Origin: Streptomyces sp. CB01201
Lineage (GTDB): Bacteria > Actinomycetota > Actinomycetes > Streptomycetales > Streptomycetaceae
Reading direction: 5' to 3'
Length of the DNA stretch: 64,000 nt
Assembly (NCBI RefSeq): GCF_002803085.1
Contig: NZ_NNBJ01000005.1
Location: 1-64,000, forward strand
Shown here piece after piece: positions 45,272 through 53,147 of this stretch. Positions within the stretch are counted from its first letter, which is position 1; the number at the start of each line of letters is the position of its first letter. The position numbers and the translations under genes were made by a program. Under the pieces are notes generated by a model that was given only the letters and a program-made list of their open reading frames with translations, searched no databases and was not told the DNA's origin.

Positions 45272-45762
45272 GGTCGAGGCTCGCCGGCCTTCGGGCGCTC
45301 GCCGCACTCGCCCTGCTGCCCGCCGGGCTGCTCGCGGCGGGCTGCGGCATCCAGTCCACCGATGTCGTCGCGGTGGGCGACCCCGCGACCGCGCAGGCGA
45401 TGCCGCCCCCCGACGGATCGACCGTGCTCTACTTCGTGGGCCCCGACGGATTGATGCCCGTCGTGCGCCCGGGCGCCTCCCAGCCGCTTCTGCCCCTGCT
45501 CTTCGCGGGCCCGGACCAGGACGAGCGGGCGGTCGGTCTGCGCAGTGAACTGCCGCCGCTGCGGGGCCCGTTGAAGATGACCGTCGGCGAGGGCGGCGTG
45601 ACCCTGGTGCTCGGTCAGGACGTATCGGGCCTCACCCCGACCGCACAGCGCCAGATCGCCTGCACAGCGCTCCAGGTGTCGGCGCGCGGCCCGGGTCTGC
45701 GGGCGACGATCCTCGGCAACGGATCCCCGAGCTCGCTCAGCCCGCTCGCCTGTTCACCCTGA
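45268..45762 (+). CDS. GerMN-like lipoprotein
   Basis: A 164-residue lipoprotein with lipobox LLAAGCG (Cys at residue about 26). The remainder (STVLYFVGPDGLMPVVRP, then an acidic PDQDERAVGLRSELPP) resembles the GerMN/LpqB-type domain found in regulators of envelope two-component systems. ATGA overlap with the kinase gene implies co-translation, and the product may modulate kinase sensing at the membrane, as reported for LpqB with MtrB. This role is an analogy only. Confidence 0.72.
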   Translation: MRSRLAGLRALAALALLPAGLLAAGCGIQSTDVVAVGDPATAQAMPPPDGSTVLYFVGPDGLMPVVRPGASQPLLPLLFAGPDQDERAVGLRSELPPLRGPLKMTVGEGGVTLVLGQDVSGLTPTAQRQIACTALQVSARGPGLRATILGNGSPSSLSPLACSP

Positions 45763-45772
45763 GCCGGCCGCC

Positions 45773-45820
45773 GGGCCGTGACCGCACCGGGCCGTGACCG
45801 CGCCACGCCGTGACCGCGCC
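45773..45820. repeat. Three 16-bp tandem repeats after the kinase operon
   Basis: GGGCCGTGACCGCACC (45773-45788), GGGCCGTGACCGCGCC (45789-45804) and ACGCCGTGACCGCGCC (45805-45820) lie head to tail, with a partial fourth copy, in the gap between the lipoprotein and the next gene. Confidence 0.8.
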
Positions 45821-45868
45821 GGGCCGGTGAACGAGGCACGGATCGGTTGACTTCAATTCAGTAAACCC

Positions 45869-46519
45869 ATGGGTAACACTCTGGCGCCGGGGCCGCCGAC
45901 CCACCAAGCTCTGCGTGTGGAGAATTCAGCCAACGCCGCGCGGCCCACGGCCGCCCCGATCGTCCTCGGGCTGCGCCCCGCCCTGCGGTGGATCCCGCTC
46001 GCCTCGGTCGTGGCGCTCGGGGCCTGGTACCTGGCGGTCGCCGCGATCTTCGACGGCCCCAACGGGGGCGTCGCGGGCCCGGTGATGGCCGTCTCGGGTG
46101 TGGCCCTGCTGGTCGTCGCCGTCACCTTCGTGGGCTATCTGCTGCGCCCGCTGCGCATCGACGTGGACATCGACGCGCTCACCGTGCGGCTGCCGACCTG
46201 GCTCGCGGGACGGGTCGACTGGGACGAGGTGAGCGCCGTGACCGCCGTCGCCGTGCGGACCGGCCGGCACGTCCGCCGCTTCCTCGTCGTGGACCTGCGC
46301 TCACCGGCGCTGCCCCACGTCAGCCGCCCCCGGTCCATGTACCGGCGCCTGGCCCCCGTGCTCGGCCGCGCGAAGGGCGCGCACGGACTCTGCTTCGAGG
46401 AGCAGCTCTTCGACTTCGACGCGGCCCAAGTCCTCACGGTAGTGGGCCGGTTCGCGCCCGCCGAGGTCGTCGTCGAGGACCGCACGGCGGAACCGGCCGA
46501 CACCCACTGGCAGTTCTGA
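45869..46519 (+). CDS. Membrane protein of unknown function
   Basis: A 216-residue protein with two adjacent membrane helices at about residues 43-65 and 73-93 (LASVVALGAWYLAVAAIF and VSGVALLVVAVTFVGYLL) and a C-terminal cytoplasmic domain of about 120 residues (DWDEVSAVTAVAV, HVRRFLVVDLRSP) that may be PH-like. I do not recognise the family. ATG 45869 is the first start; GTG 45916 would shorten the N-terminus by 16 residues. No obvious partner next to it. Confidence 0.65.
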   Translation: MGNTLAPGPPTHQALRVENSANAARPTAAPIVLGLRPALRWIPLASVVALGAWYLAVAAIFDGPNGGVAGPVMAVSGVALLVVAVTFVGYLLRPLRIDVDIDALTVRLPTWLAGRVDWDEVSAVTAVAVRTGRHVRRFLVVDLRSPALPHVSRPRSMYRRLAPVLGRAKGAHGLCFEEQLFDFDAAQVLTVVGRFAPAEVVVEDRTAEPADTHWQF

Positions 46520-46557
46520 CCGGCTTCTTGCCTCGTGGCAGGGCGACCGCCACCGTG

Positions 46558-46567
46558 TACGCGTACG
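46558..46567. promoter_or_regulatory. Palindrome upstream of the hydrolase/P450 pair
   Basis: GTACGCGTAC is a perfect 10-bp palindrome at 46558-46567, 68 bp before the hydrolase start. It could be an operator or chance. No regulator gene is adjacent. Confidence 0.25.
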
Positions 46568-46634
46568 TCTCGCACGCCGACAGCACCACCGCGAGCACGT
46601 ACGCCGACGACCGCTGCCCGGAATCGGAGTGCCC

Positions 46635-47408
46635 ATGGCCGGATTCACGCTGCCCCACACCCTCCACGGCGACGGCCCGCACCGGGTCGTCGCCGTGCAC
46701 GGCTGGCTCGCCGACCGCGGCGACTACGCCGCCGTGCTGCCCGACCTCGACGCCGCCGTGTTCACCTACGCCTTCGTCGACCTGCGCGGCTACGGGGAGG
46801 CCAGGAACGCCTCGGGCGCGTTCACCACGAGCGAGGGGGCCCAGGACGTCCTCGGTCTCGCCGACCGGCTCGGCTGGCACCGCTTCTCGCTGATCGGGCA
46901 CTCGATGGGCGGCGCCGTCGTGCAGCGCGTGCTCGCCGCCGCCCCCGACCGGGTGCGGCGCATGGTCGGCATATCGCCGGTCCCGGCCAGCGGCATGCCG
47001 ATGGACGAGAAGACCCGCGCCCTGTTCACCGGGGCCGCCGAGCATCCGGCCAAGCGCCGGGCGATCATCGACCTCACCACCGGCGGCGACCGCCCCGACG
47101 CCTGGCTCGACCGGATGACCCGGCGCTCGATGGAGCGCAGCGACCCCAAGGCATTCCGTGCCTGGCTCGACTCCTGGTCGGGCGAGGACTTCCACGAGGA
47201 GACCGAGGGCTCCCCGGTGCCCGCCCTCGCGGTGACCGGCGCGCTCGACCCCGCCATCAACGCCGAGTTCCTGCGCGGCACTTGGCTGCGCTGGTACCCG
47301 GCCGGCCAGCTCGTCGAACTGCCCCTCGCCGGGCACCACGCCATGGACGAGGCCCCGCTCGACCTGATCCGTACCGTCGAGGACTTTCTGCGGGCCGACC
47401 ATGTCTGA
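46635..47408 (+). CDS. Alpha/beta hydrolase
   Basis: A 257-residue alpha/beta-hydrolase with VVAVHGWLADRGDYA (oxyanion loop), nucleophile elbow LIGHSMGGAV, acid residue in TGALDPAI and catalytic His in PLAGHHAMDEAP. It is likely a carboxylesterase, lactonase or haloperoxidase-type enzyme. CGGAG at 46624-46628 precedes ATG 46635 by six bases; the GTG at 46629 overlaps it. The P450 gene begins 12 bp after the stop, so the two are very likely one transcript and may act on the same compound. Confidence 0.85.
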   Translation: MAGFTLPHTLHGDGPHRVVAVHGWLADRGDYAAVLPDLDAAVFTYAFVDLRGYGEARNASGAFTTSEGAQDVLGLADRLGWHRFSLIGHSMGGAVVQRVLAAAPDRVRRMVGISPVPASGMPMDEKTRALFTGAAEHPAKRRAIIDLTTGGDRPDAWLDRMTRRSMERSDPKAFRAWLDSWSGEDFHEETEGSPVPALAVTGALDPAINAEFLRGTWLRWYPAGQLVELPLAGHHAMDEAPLDLIRTVEDFLRADHV

Positions 47409-47419
47409 CCCGGTCCGCC

Positions 47420-48652
47420 ATGGCTGAGTTCCCCGACGTCTTCGATCCCCGCCCCTACGCGGCAGGACCGCCGCACGCCGCCTACCGCGAGCTGCGCGAC
47501 CGTCACCCGGTCGCGTGGCAGGCCGAGCCCGAGGTGCTCGGCTGGCCCGCCGGGCCCGGCTTCTGGGCGGTCACCCGGCACGCGGACGTCGTACGCGTCC
47601 TCAAGGACGCGGGCACCTTCTCCTCGACGCTGGGTGCCACCCAGATCCGCGACCCCGACCCGGCGGACCTGCCGTTCATCCGCCGCATGATGCTCAACCA
47701 GGACCCGCCCGAACACGGCGTGCTGCGCCGCCTGGTGAGCCGCGCCTTCACCCCGGGACGCGTCGAGCGCTTCGAGGCCCTCGCGCGCGAGCGGGCCCGT
47801 GCCCTGCTCACCGGCGCCCGTGCCGGAGCCGAGGACGGCGTCATCGACCTGGTGGCCGACGTCACCGACGACTACGCGCTGCTCAACCTCACCGACCTGC
47901 TCGGCGTTCCGCCCGGCGACCGCGGCCTGCTCCTGGAGTGGACCGAGCGGGTCATCGCCTACCAGGACCCGGACGTGCCCCCCGTGCGCGGCCCCGACGG
48001 AAGGCCGGTCAACCCGCGCTCGCCCGCGATGCTGGCGGAGATGTTCGCGTACGCGCAGGAGCTGGCGGCCTACAAGCGCGAGCGGCCCGCCGACGACATC
48101 ATGACCTCGCTCGCACATTCCCGGCTGGCCGACGCGGAGCTGGAGATGTTCTTCTTCCTGCTGACCGTGGCGGGCAACGACACCGTCCGCTCGGCGGCCC
48201 CGGGAGGGCTGCTCGCCTTGGCCCAACATCCGTCCGCACGACTGTCGTTGATGGAGCGTCAGGTTCCGGTGGACACGGCGGTCGAGGAGCTGCTGCGGTG
48301 GCATCCGCCGGTGCTGAGCTTCCGGCGCACCGCCGCCCGCGACGCCGTCCTGGCCGGGCAGCGCATCGCGGCGGGCGCCAAGGTCGTCGTCTTCCACGCC
48401 TCCGCCAACCACGACGAGCGGGTCTTCGCCGACCCGCACCGCCTGGACCTGGCCCGCAGCCCGAACCCGCACGTCTCCTTCGGGGACGGCCCGCACGTCT
48501 GCCTCGGCGCGCACTTCGCCAGGCTGCAACTGAGGGTGCTGCACGAGGAGGCGCTGCGCGTCCTGCCCCGCACGGAACTCGCGGCGCCGCCGCGCCGGCT
48601 CGTCTCCCACTTCATCAACGGCGTCAAGTCGCTGCTCGTGCGGGTGGATTAG
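47420..48652 (+). CDS. Cytochrome P450 (CYP125/CYP124-like)
   Basis: A 410-residue P450. I-helix AGNDTVR has Asn in place of the usual His-Glu pair. ExxR is EELLRWHPPVLSFRRT. The haem loop is SFGDGPHVCLGAHFARLQ. AGNDT and FGDGPHVCLG are shared with the CYP125/CYP142/CYP124 and linalool-hydroxylase groups, which oxidise terminal or allylic carbons of terpenes or sterols. The substrate is not known. It sits directly downstream of an alpha/beta hydrolase. It overlaps the convergent gene by four bases. No ferredoxin gene is visible nearby. Confidence 0.9.
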   Translation: MAEFPDVFDPRPYAAGPPHAAYRELRDRHPVAWQAEPEVLGWPAGPGFWAVTRHADVVRVLKDAGTFSSTLGATQIRDPDPADLPFIRRMMLNQDPPEHGVLRRLVSRAFTPGRVERFEALARERARALLTGARAGAEDGVIDLVADVTDDYALLNLTDLLGVPPGDRGLLLEWTERVIAYQDPDVPPVRGPDGRPVNPRSPAMLAEMFAYAQELAAYKRERPADDIMTSLAHSRLADAELEMFFFLLTVAGNDTVRSAAPGGLLALAQHPSARLSLMERQVPVDTAVEELLRWHPPVLSFRRTAARDAVLAGQRIAAGAKVVVFHASANHDERVFADPHRLDLARSPNPHVSFGDGPHVCLGAHFARLQLRVLHEEALRVLPRTELAAPPRRLVSHFINGVKSLLVRVD

Positions 48653-49392
48653 CCGGTGGCACGGTGCGAGGTGCGGATGGCCGGGGCGGGCTCCTGGGCC
48701 GCCCGGGTCACATCGGCGACGAGTTCGACCACATCGGGGCCGTACGCCTGGGAGTTGACGACCTTGAGGAGCAGGCAGAACGAGCCGTTGCCGTGCTTGC
48801 GTGCCAACTGGGCGTGGTTCCGCGCGAGATAGCGGGTCGCGGCCTGGTTGTTGATCGCGCGCTGGCCGCAGAACAGGAACACCGGCCGGGCTTCCTGGCC
48901 CACCGTGATCCGGGCGAGGAGTACGTATTCGGCGACCCCGTGGTCCATCGTGTAGCGCTCGGTGCCGACCTGGAACGAGCCCCGATGGGGCCCCGGTTCG
49001 GTGTCCACGTTGACCTTCACGCCAGGCAGCAGTGAGGCGAGGTGCGCCGCGGTGCGCCGGTTCGAGTACGGACCCCCCACGCAGAACTCGGTGCGTTCAC
49101 CGAAGCCCTGCTGGGCGAGTTCACCCTGGATGATCTGCGTGTGGGCCCCGCAGTCCTTGATGAGCGAGGAGAGTTCGAGCAGCGCGAACACGTCGTAGCG
49201 GTGCACCGCCCCGTCGAGCCCAGCCTCCCGGTTGACGACGAGAAGGCACTCCGAATTTCCCGGCAGCCCGAAGAACGCCTGCTTGCGTCGGAGCTTCCGC
49301 TTCCAGAGGTAGGTGCGGGTGAGCCACCCGAACGCGGCGCTTATGCCCGCGGCCACCACGCCGAGCACGATGTTGCGTACGTCGTCATTCAT
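48649..49392 (-). CDS. Membrane-anchored conserved hypothetical protein
   Basis: A 247-residue protein. One N-terminal membrane segment (about residues 7-25, IVLGVVAAGISAAFGWL) precedes a soluble domain. The domain has CLLVVNREAG, SLIKDCGAHTQIIQ, SNRRTAAHLASLLPGVKV and VFLFCGQRAINNQAATRYL, with many conserved Arg, Cys and Asn residues. I recall similar proteins in many Streptomyces but know no function. It is convergent with the P450 (four-base overlap) and divergent from the gamma-glutamyltransferase gene. Confidence 0.7.
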   Translation of the reverse strand: MNDDVRNIVLGVVAAGISAAFGWLTRTYLWKRKLRRKQAFFGLPGNSECLLVVNREAGLDGAVHRYDVFALLELSSLIKDCGAHTQIIQGELAQQGFGERTEFCVGGPYSNRRTAAHLASLLPGVKVNVDTEPGPHRGSFQVGTERYTMDHGVAEYVLLARITVGQEARPVFLFCGQRAINNQAATRYLARNHAQLARKHGNGSFCLLLKVVNSQAYGPDVVELVADVTRAAQEPAPAIRTSHRATG

Positions 49393-49496
49393 GGGCGCGC
49401 ATGCTAGCGGGAGTTCGCCCGCTCGTTCGACGTGCTCATGACGTCACCCGAGGGACGGCGCTACGCTGCGCGGACGTTCGCCAACGGGAGGTATGC

Positions 49497-51311
49497 ATGC
49501 GTCGTCCTGCTGTCCGCACCCTGTCCCTCCTCGCCGCGGCGGCCGCGGTGGCGGCCTCGGTCGCGGCCGCCCCGCCCACGACGGCCGCGCCGCCGGGCCG
49601 TACCCCCGCCAAGGTGCCGGAGGCGGTCGGCTACGGGGGAGCGGTGTCGAGCGTGGACGCCGACGCGTCCGCCGCCGGCCTGGAGGTCCTCAAGAACGGC
49701 GGCAACGCGGTGGACGCTGCCGTCGCCACCGCCGCCGCCCTCGGCGTCACCGAGCCGTACTCCTCGGGCATCGGCGGAGGCGGCTACTTCGTCTACTACG
49801 ACGCGGCCTCCCGATCCGTGCACACCCTCGACGGCCGCGAGACCGCGCCCGGCTCCGCCACCTCCTCACTGTTCCTGGAGAACGGCAAGCCGCTGCCCTT
49901 CGCGGACGCGGTGACCAGCGGGCTCAGCATCGGCACCCCGGGCACCGCCGCCACCTGGGACCGGGCCCTGGACGCCTGGGGCAGCACATCGCTCGGCACG
50001 CTCCTCAAGCCCGCCGAACGGCTCGCACGGAGCGGGTTCACCGTCGACGACACCTTCCGCTCGCAGACCAAGGACAACCAGGCCCGGTTCGCCGACTTCC
50101 CCGACACGGCCAAGCTGTTCCTGCCGGGCGGGCAGCTCCCGGTGGTCGGCTCCACCTTCAAGAACCCCGATCTGGCGCGCACCTACGAGGAGTTGGGACG
50201 CAAGGGCGTCGACGCCGTCTACCGGGGCGACCTCGGCGCGGACATCGTCCGTACCGTGCGCAAGCCCCCCGTCGACCCCAAGTCGACCCGCAAGGTGCGC
50301 AGTGGCGATCTGACCCGGCAGGACCTGCGCGCCTACCAGGCCAAGTTCCGGGCGCCCACCAAGGTCGGCTACCGCGGGCTCGACGTCTACGGCATGCCCC
50401 CCTCCAGCTCCGGCGGCACCTCGGTGGGCGAGGCGCTCAACATCCTGGAGCGGACCGACCTGTCGAAGGCCTCGGACGTCCAGTTCCTGCACCACTACAT
50501 CGAGGCCAGCCGGATCGCGTTCGCCGACCGGGGGCGCTGGGTCGGCGACCCGGCGTTCGAGAAGGTGCCGACCCGGGGGCTGCTCTCGCAGCGCTTCGCC
50601 GACTCGCGGGCCTGCCTGATCAAGGACGACGCGGTCCTGACCAGCCCGCTCGCGCCCGGTGACCCCCGCGACCCGCAGGCGTGCGGGACGTCCGGCGCCG
50701 CGTCCCCGACCACGTACGAGGGCGACAACACCACGCATCTAACCGTCGCCGACAAGTGGGGCAACGTCGTCGCGTACACGCTCACCATCGAGCAGACCGG
50801 CGGCAGCGCGATCACCGTGCCCGGCCGGGGCTTCCTGCTCAACAACGAGCTGACCGACTTCTCCTTCGCCCCGGCCAACCCGGCCGTCCACGACCCGAAC
50901 CTGCCGGGCCCGGGCAAGCGGCCGCGCTCGTCCATCTCGCCGACGATCGTGCTCGACCGGCACGGCAAGCCGGTGCTCGCGCTCGGCTCGCCGGGCGGCG
51001 CGACCATCATCACCACCGTGCTCCAGACCCTGGTCAACCACCTGGACCGGGGCATGCCGCTGGTCGCCGCGATCGCGGCGCCGCGCGCGAGCCAGCGCAA
51101 CGCGGCACGGACCGAGCTCGAACCGGCGCTCTACAACAGCCCGTTGAGGGCGCAGTTGGAGGCGCTCGGCCACTCGTTCACGCTGAACCCGGAGATCGGG
51201 GCCGCGACCGGAGTGCAGCGGCTGCCCGACGGCCGCTGGCTCGCGGCGGCCGAGACCGTGCGGCGCGGCGGCGGCTCGGCGCTCGTGGTCCATCCGAGTG
51301 GAAAGCAGTAG
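49497..51311 (+). CDS. ggt: Gamma-glutamyltransferase
   Basis: A 604-residue secreted enzyme (signal peptide about residues 1-32) that hydrolyses or transfers the gamma-glutamyl group of glutathione. GGNAVDAAVATAAALGV and YSSGIGGGGYFVYYD are typical of the large subunit. Autocleavage before Thr412 in NTTHLTVADKWGNVVAYT yields the two subunits. The C-terminal part keeps SSISPTIVLD and ALGSPGGATIITT. GGGAGG at 49486-49491 lies five bases upstream of ATG 49497. Full length for the family. Confidence 0.93.
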   Translation: MRRPAVRTLSLLAAAAAVAASVAAAPPTTAAPPGRTPAKVPEAVGYGGAVSSVDADASAAGLEVLKNGGNAVDAAVATAAALGVTEPYSSGIGGGGYFVYYDAASRSVHTLDGRETAPGSATSSLFLENGKPLPFADAVTSGLSIGTPGTAATWDRALDAWGSTSLGTLLKPAERLARSGFTVDDTFRSQTKDNQARFADFPDTAKLFLPGGQLPVVGSTFKNPDLARTYEELGRKGVDAVYRGDLGADIVRTVRKPPVDPKSTRKVRSGDLTRQDLRAYQAKFRAPTKVGYRGLDVYGMPPSSSGGTSVGEALNILERTDLSKASDVQFLHHYIEASRIAFADRGRWVGDPAFEKVPTRGLLSQRFADSRACLIKDDAVLTSPLAPGDPRDPQACGTSGAASPTTYEGDNTTHLTVADKWGNVVAYTLTIEQTGGSAITVPGRGFLLNNELTDFSFAPANPAVHDPNLPGPGKRPRSSISPTIVLDRHGKPVLALGSPGGATIITTVLQTLVNHLDRGMPLVAAIAAPRASQRNAARTELEPALYNSPLRAQLEALGHSFTLNPEIGAATGVQRLPDGRWLAAAETVRRGGGSALVVHPSGKQ

Positions 51312-51438
51312 CCGCGGCTGAAGCCGCCCAGGAGGCCCATGGCCCCGACCTGAACGGCCGGGAGCCAGGGGCCTCTTGTCGTGGGCGGGGCGGCAGCGGT
51401 GCGGGCCGAAGATCGGATCGGTCGCACAACGGGTAAGG

Positions 51439-51477
51439 ACGCATTCCTGACAAACGGCCAAGAACGCATTCCTGACA
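51439..51477. repeat. Direct repeats upstream of the chitosanase gene
   Basis: ACGCATTCCTGACA occurs at 51439-51452 and 51464-51477, 25 bp apart, just 14 bp upstream of the chitosanase start. The second copy lies in the probable leader or start region. It may be an operator. Confidence 0.6.
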
Positions 51478-51490
51478 GAAGGGTTCTTCC

Positions 51491-52210
51491 GTGCGCTCCA
51501 GAACGCTCGCCCTCGCCGCGGCATCCGGCGTCGCTCTGCTCTGTGCGGTCGCGCTCCCGGCGACCGCGCAGCCCGCCACCGCGCCCGCCGGCCGCGCCGC
51601 CGACCCGTCCGGCCGGACGCCCGCCGGCCCGGTCGGTGCGGCCGAGCTCCTCGCCAAGGTGCAGACCTGTGCCCAGATCTCCCACGGCAAGTACCGGACG
51701 GATCCCAAGGCAGAGGCCACCGTCCCGGTCTGCGGCAAGAACGGGGCGGTGTTCTGGCAGGCCGACCTGGACGTCGACTGCGACGGCCGGGCGACGGCCG
51801 CCTGCAACAAGGCGACGGACCCGTGGTTCCAGCCCGACACCCGCTTCCACCAGTCGAACGACAAGCCCCTCGACGCGGAGAAGGTGTCGTACGTGGTGGT
51901 GCCGAACGCGAGCCCGCTCTGGAACTACAGCGCCTCCGGAATCAAGGGCGGCGGTGTGGCCGCGGTCGTCTACGGCAACCGGGTCGAGTACGCGGTCGTC
52001 GGCGACACGGGCCCCAAATCCGTCATCGGCGAGGCGTCCTACGCCACCGCCAAGGCGCTGGGCATGGATCCGAGCCCGAAGACGGGCGGCGCCGAATCCG
52101 GCGTCACCTACATCCTGTTCCAGAACTCCCGGGCCGAGCCGATCGAGAGCCACGAGGAGGCGGTGACCCTGGGCCAGGACCTGGCCCGGCGGTTCGTGGC
52201 CGCCAACTGA
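51491..52210 (+). CDS. Secreted GH75-family chitosanase
   Basis: A 239-residue exported protein. A signal peptide (residues 1-26) and Pro/Ala-rich linker lead to the GH75 core with VFWQADLDVDCDGRAT (acidic catalytic cluster), YVVVPNASPLWNY, VYGNRVEYAVVGDTGP, GEASYATAKALGM and GVTYILF. GH75 enzymes hydrolyse chitosan outside the cell and are known mostly from fungi and Streptomyces. The start GTG (51491) follows AGAAGGG. No chitin-binding module is attached. Confidence 0.83.
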   Translation: MRSRTLALAAASGVALLCAVALPATAQPATAPAGRAADPSGRTPAGPVGAAELLAKVQTCAQISHGKYRTDPKAEATVPVCGKNGAVFWQADLDVDCDGRATAACNKATDPWFQPDTRFHQSNDKPLDAEKVSYVVVPNASPLWNYSASGIKGGGVAAVVYGNRVEYAVVGDTGPKSVIGEASYATAKALGMDPSPKTGGAESGVTYILFQNSRAEPIESHEEAVTLGQDLARRFVAAN

Positions 52211-52276
52211 CTCCCCGCTCCAGCCGTCGATCACCGTCCCGCAGCCCACCCCGACCGGACTCCGCCGGACAGGCCC

Positions 52277-52282
52277 TAGACT
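52277..52282 (+). promoter_or_regulatory. -10 element for a leaderless XRE transcript
   Basis: TAGACT (52277-52282) is eight bases before the A of the ATG at 52290. No ribosome-binding site precedes this ATG, so the message is probably leaderless. A -35 is not clear. Confidence 0.5.
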
Positions 52283-52289
52283 CGGCCGT

Positions 52290-52550
52290 ATGGTCCGCAC
52301 CCCACTCACCCCCGCGGAGCGCGAACGAGGCGAGCGGCTCGGCCGCCTGTTGCGTTCGGCGCGCGGGGATCGCAGCATGACGGAGATCGCGGCGGCGGCG
52401 GGCCTCTCCGCCGAGACCCTCCGCAAGATCGAGACGGGCCGCGCGCCCACCCCCGCCTTCTTCACCGTGGCCGCCCTCGCCTCGGTCCTCGGTCTGTCCA
52501 TGGACGAGATCGTGAGCATGTGCGCGATGCCCCCGGCGGTCGCCGCATGA
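52290..52550 (+). CDS. Small XRE-family helix-turn-helix regulator
   Basis: An 86-residue DNA-binding protein consisting of little more than one XRE domain: LGRLLRSARGDRSMTEIAAAAGLSAETLRKIETGRAPTPAFF. Such small proteins act as repressors. ATGA overlap with the NUDIX gene. Probably leaderless, since a TAGACT -10 lies eight bases upstream of the ATG. Confidence 0.82.
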   Translation: MVRTPLTPAERERGERLGRLLRSARGDRSMTEIAAAAGLSAETLRKIETGRAPTPAFFTVAALASVLGLSMDEIVSMCAMPPAVAA

Positions 52551-53062
52551 GCCCGGCGAAGACACGGACCCCCCGGGACGCCGCGCGGATCGTCGTCCGC
52601 GACGCGCTCGGCGCGGTGTTCCTGCTCTGGTACGACAACGAAGAGGTCGGCCCGCACTGGGCGACGCCCGGCGGCGGCCTGGACGCGGGGGAGTCCCCGC
52701 GCGAGGGCGCCCGCCGCGAGCTGCGCGAGGAGACCGGCTGGGCCGACCTCGAACCGGGCCCTGCGCTGTGCACCTGGACCCATGACTTCACCCGGGCCGG
52801 AGTGCCGGTGCGCCAGTTCGAGCACATCTATCTCGCCGACGCCCCGGACATCCGTCGCGAGATCGGCCCCGGCCTGGCGGAGGAACACCGCGCGGACGGC
52901 ATCCTCGGCTGGCGCTGGTGGGCGCCGGAGGAACTGAGGCATACCGACGAGCAGATCTGGCCGCCCCAGCTGCACGCCCTGCTCGACGGCTGGACGCCCG
53001 GCGATCCGCCGGTGGAGCTCGGCTACGTCCCCGTCCACGGCCTGTCGGACACCGTCGGCTGA
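52547..53062 (+). CDS. NUDIX hydrolase
   Basis: A 171-residue NUDIX enzyme. The box GGGLDAGESPREGARRELREETGW (about residues 44-67, following G-x5-E-x7-REUxEExGU) binds Mg2+ and cleaves nucleoside diphosphate derivatives. HDFTRAGVPVRQFEHIYLAD and GWRWWAPEEL suggest a broad-specificity pyrophosphatase. It overlaps the XRE gene by ATGA, so regulator and enzyme are co-translated. The substrate cannot be predicted. Confidence 0.9.
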   Translation: MSPAKTRTPRDAARIVVRDALGAVFLLWYDNEEVGPHWATPGGGLDAGESPREGARRELREETGWADLEPGPALCTWTHDFTRAGVPVRQFEHIYLADAPDIRREIGPGLAEEHRADGILGWRWWAPEELRHTDEQIWPPQLHALLDGWTPGDPPVELGYVPVHGLSDTVG

Positions 53063-53147
53063 CACCCGGCCCACCCCGCCGGGAGCGGGCTGCCTGTTCG
53101 GCGCAACAGATCCTGCGCCGACGCGTGCCCCGGGCGACCGTGGGAGC

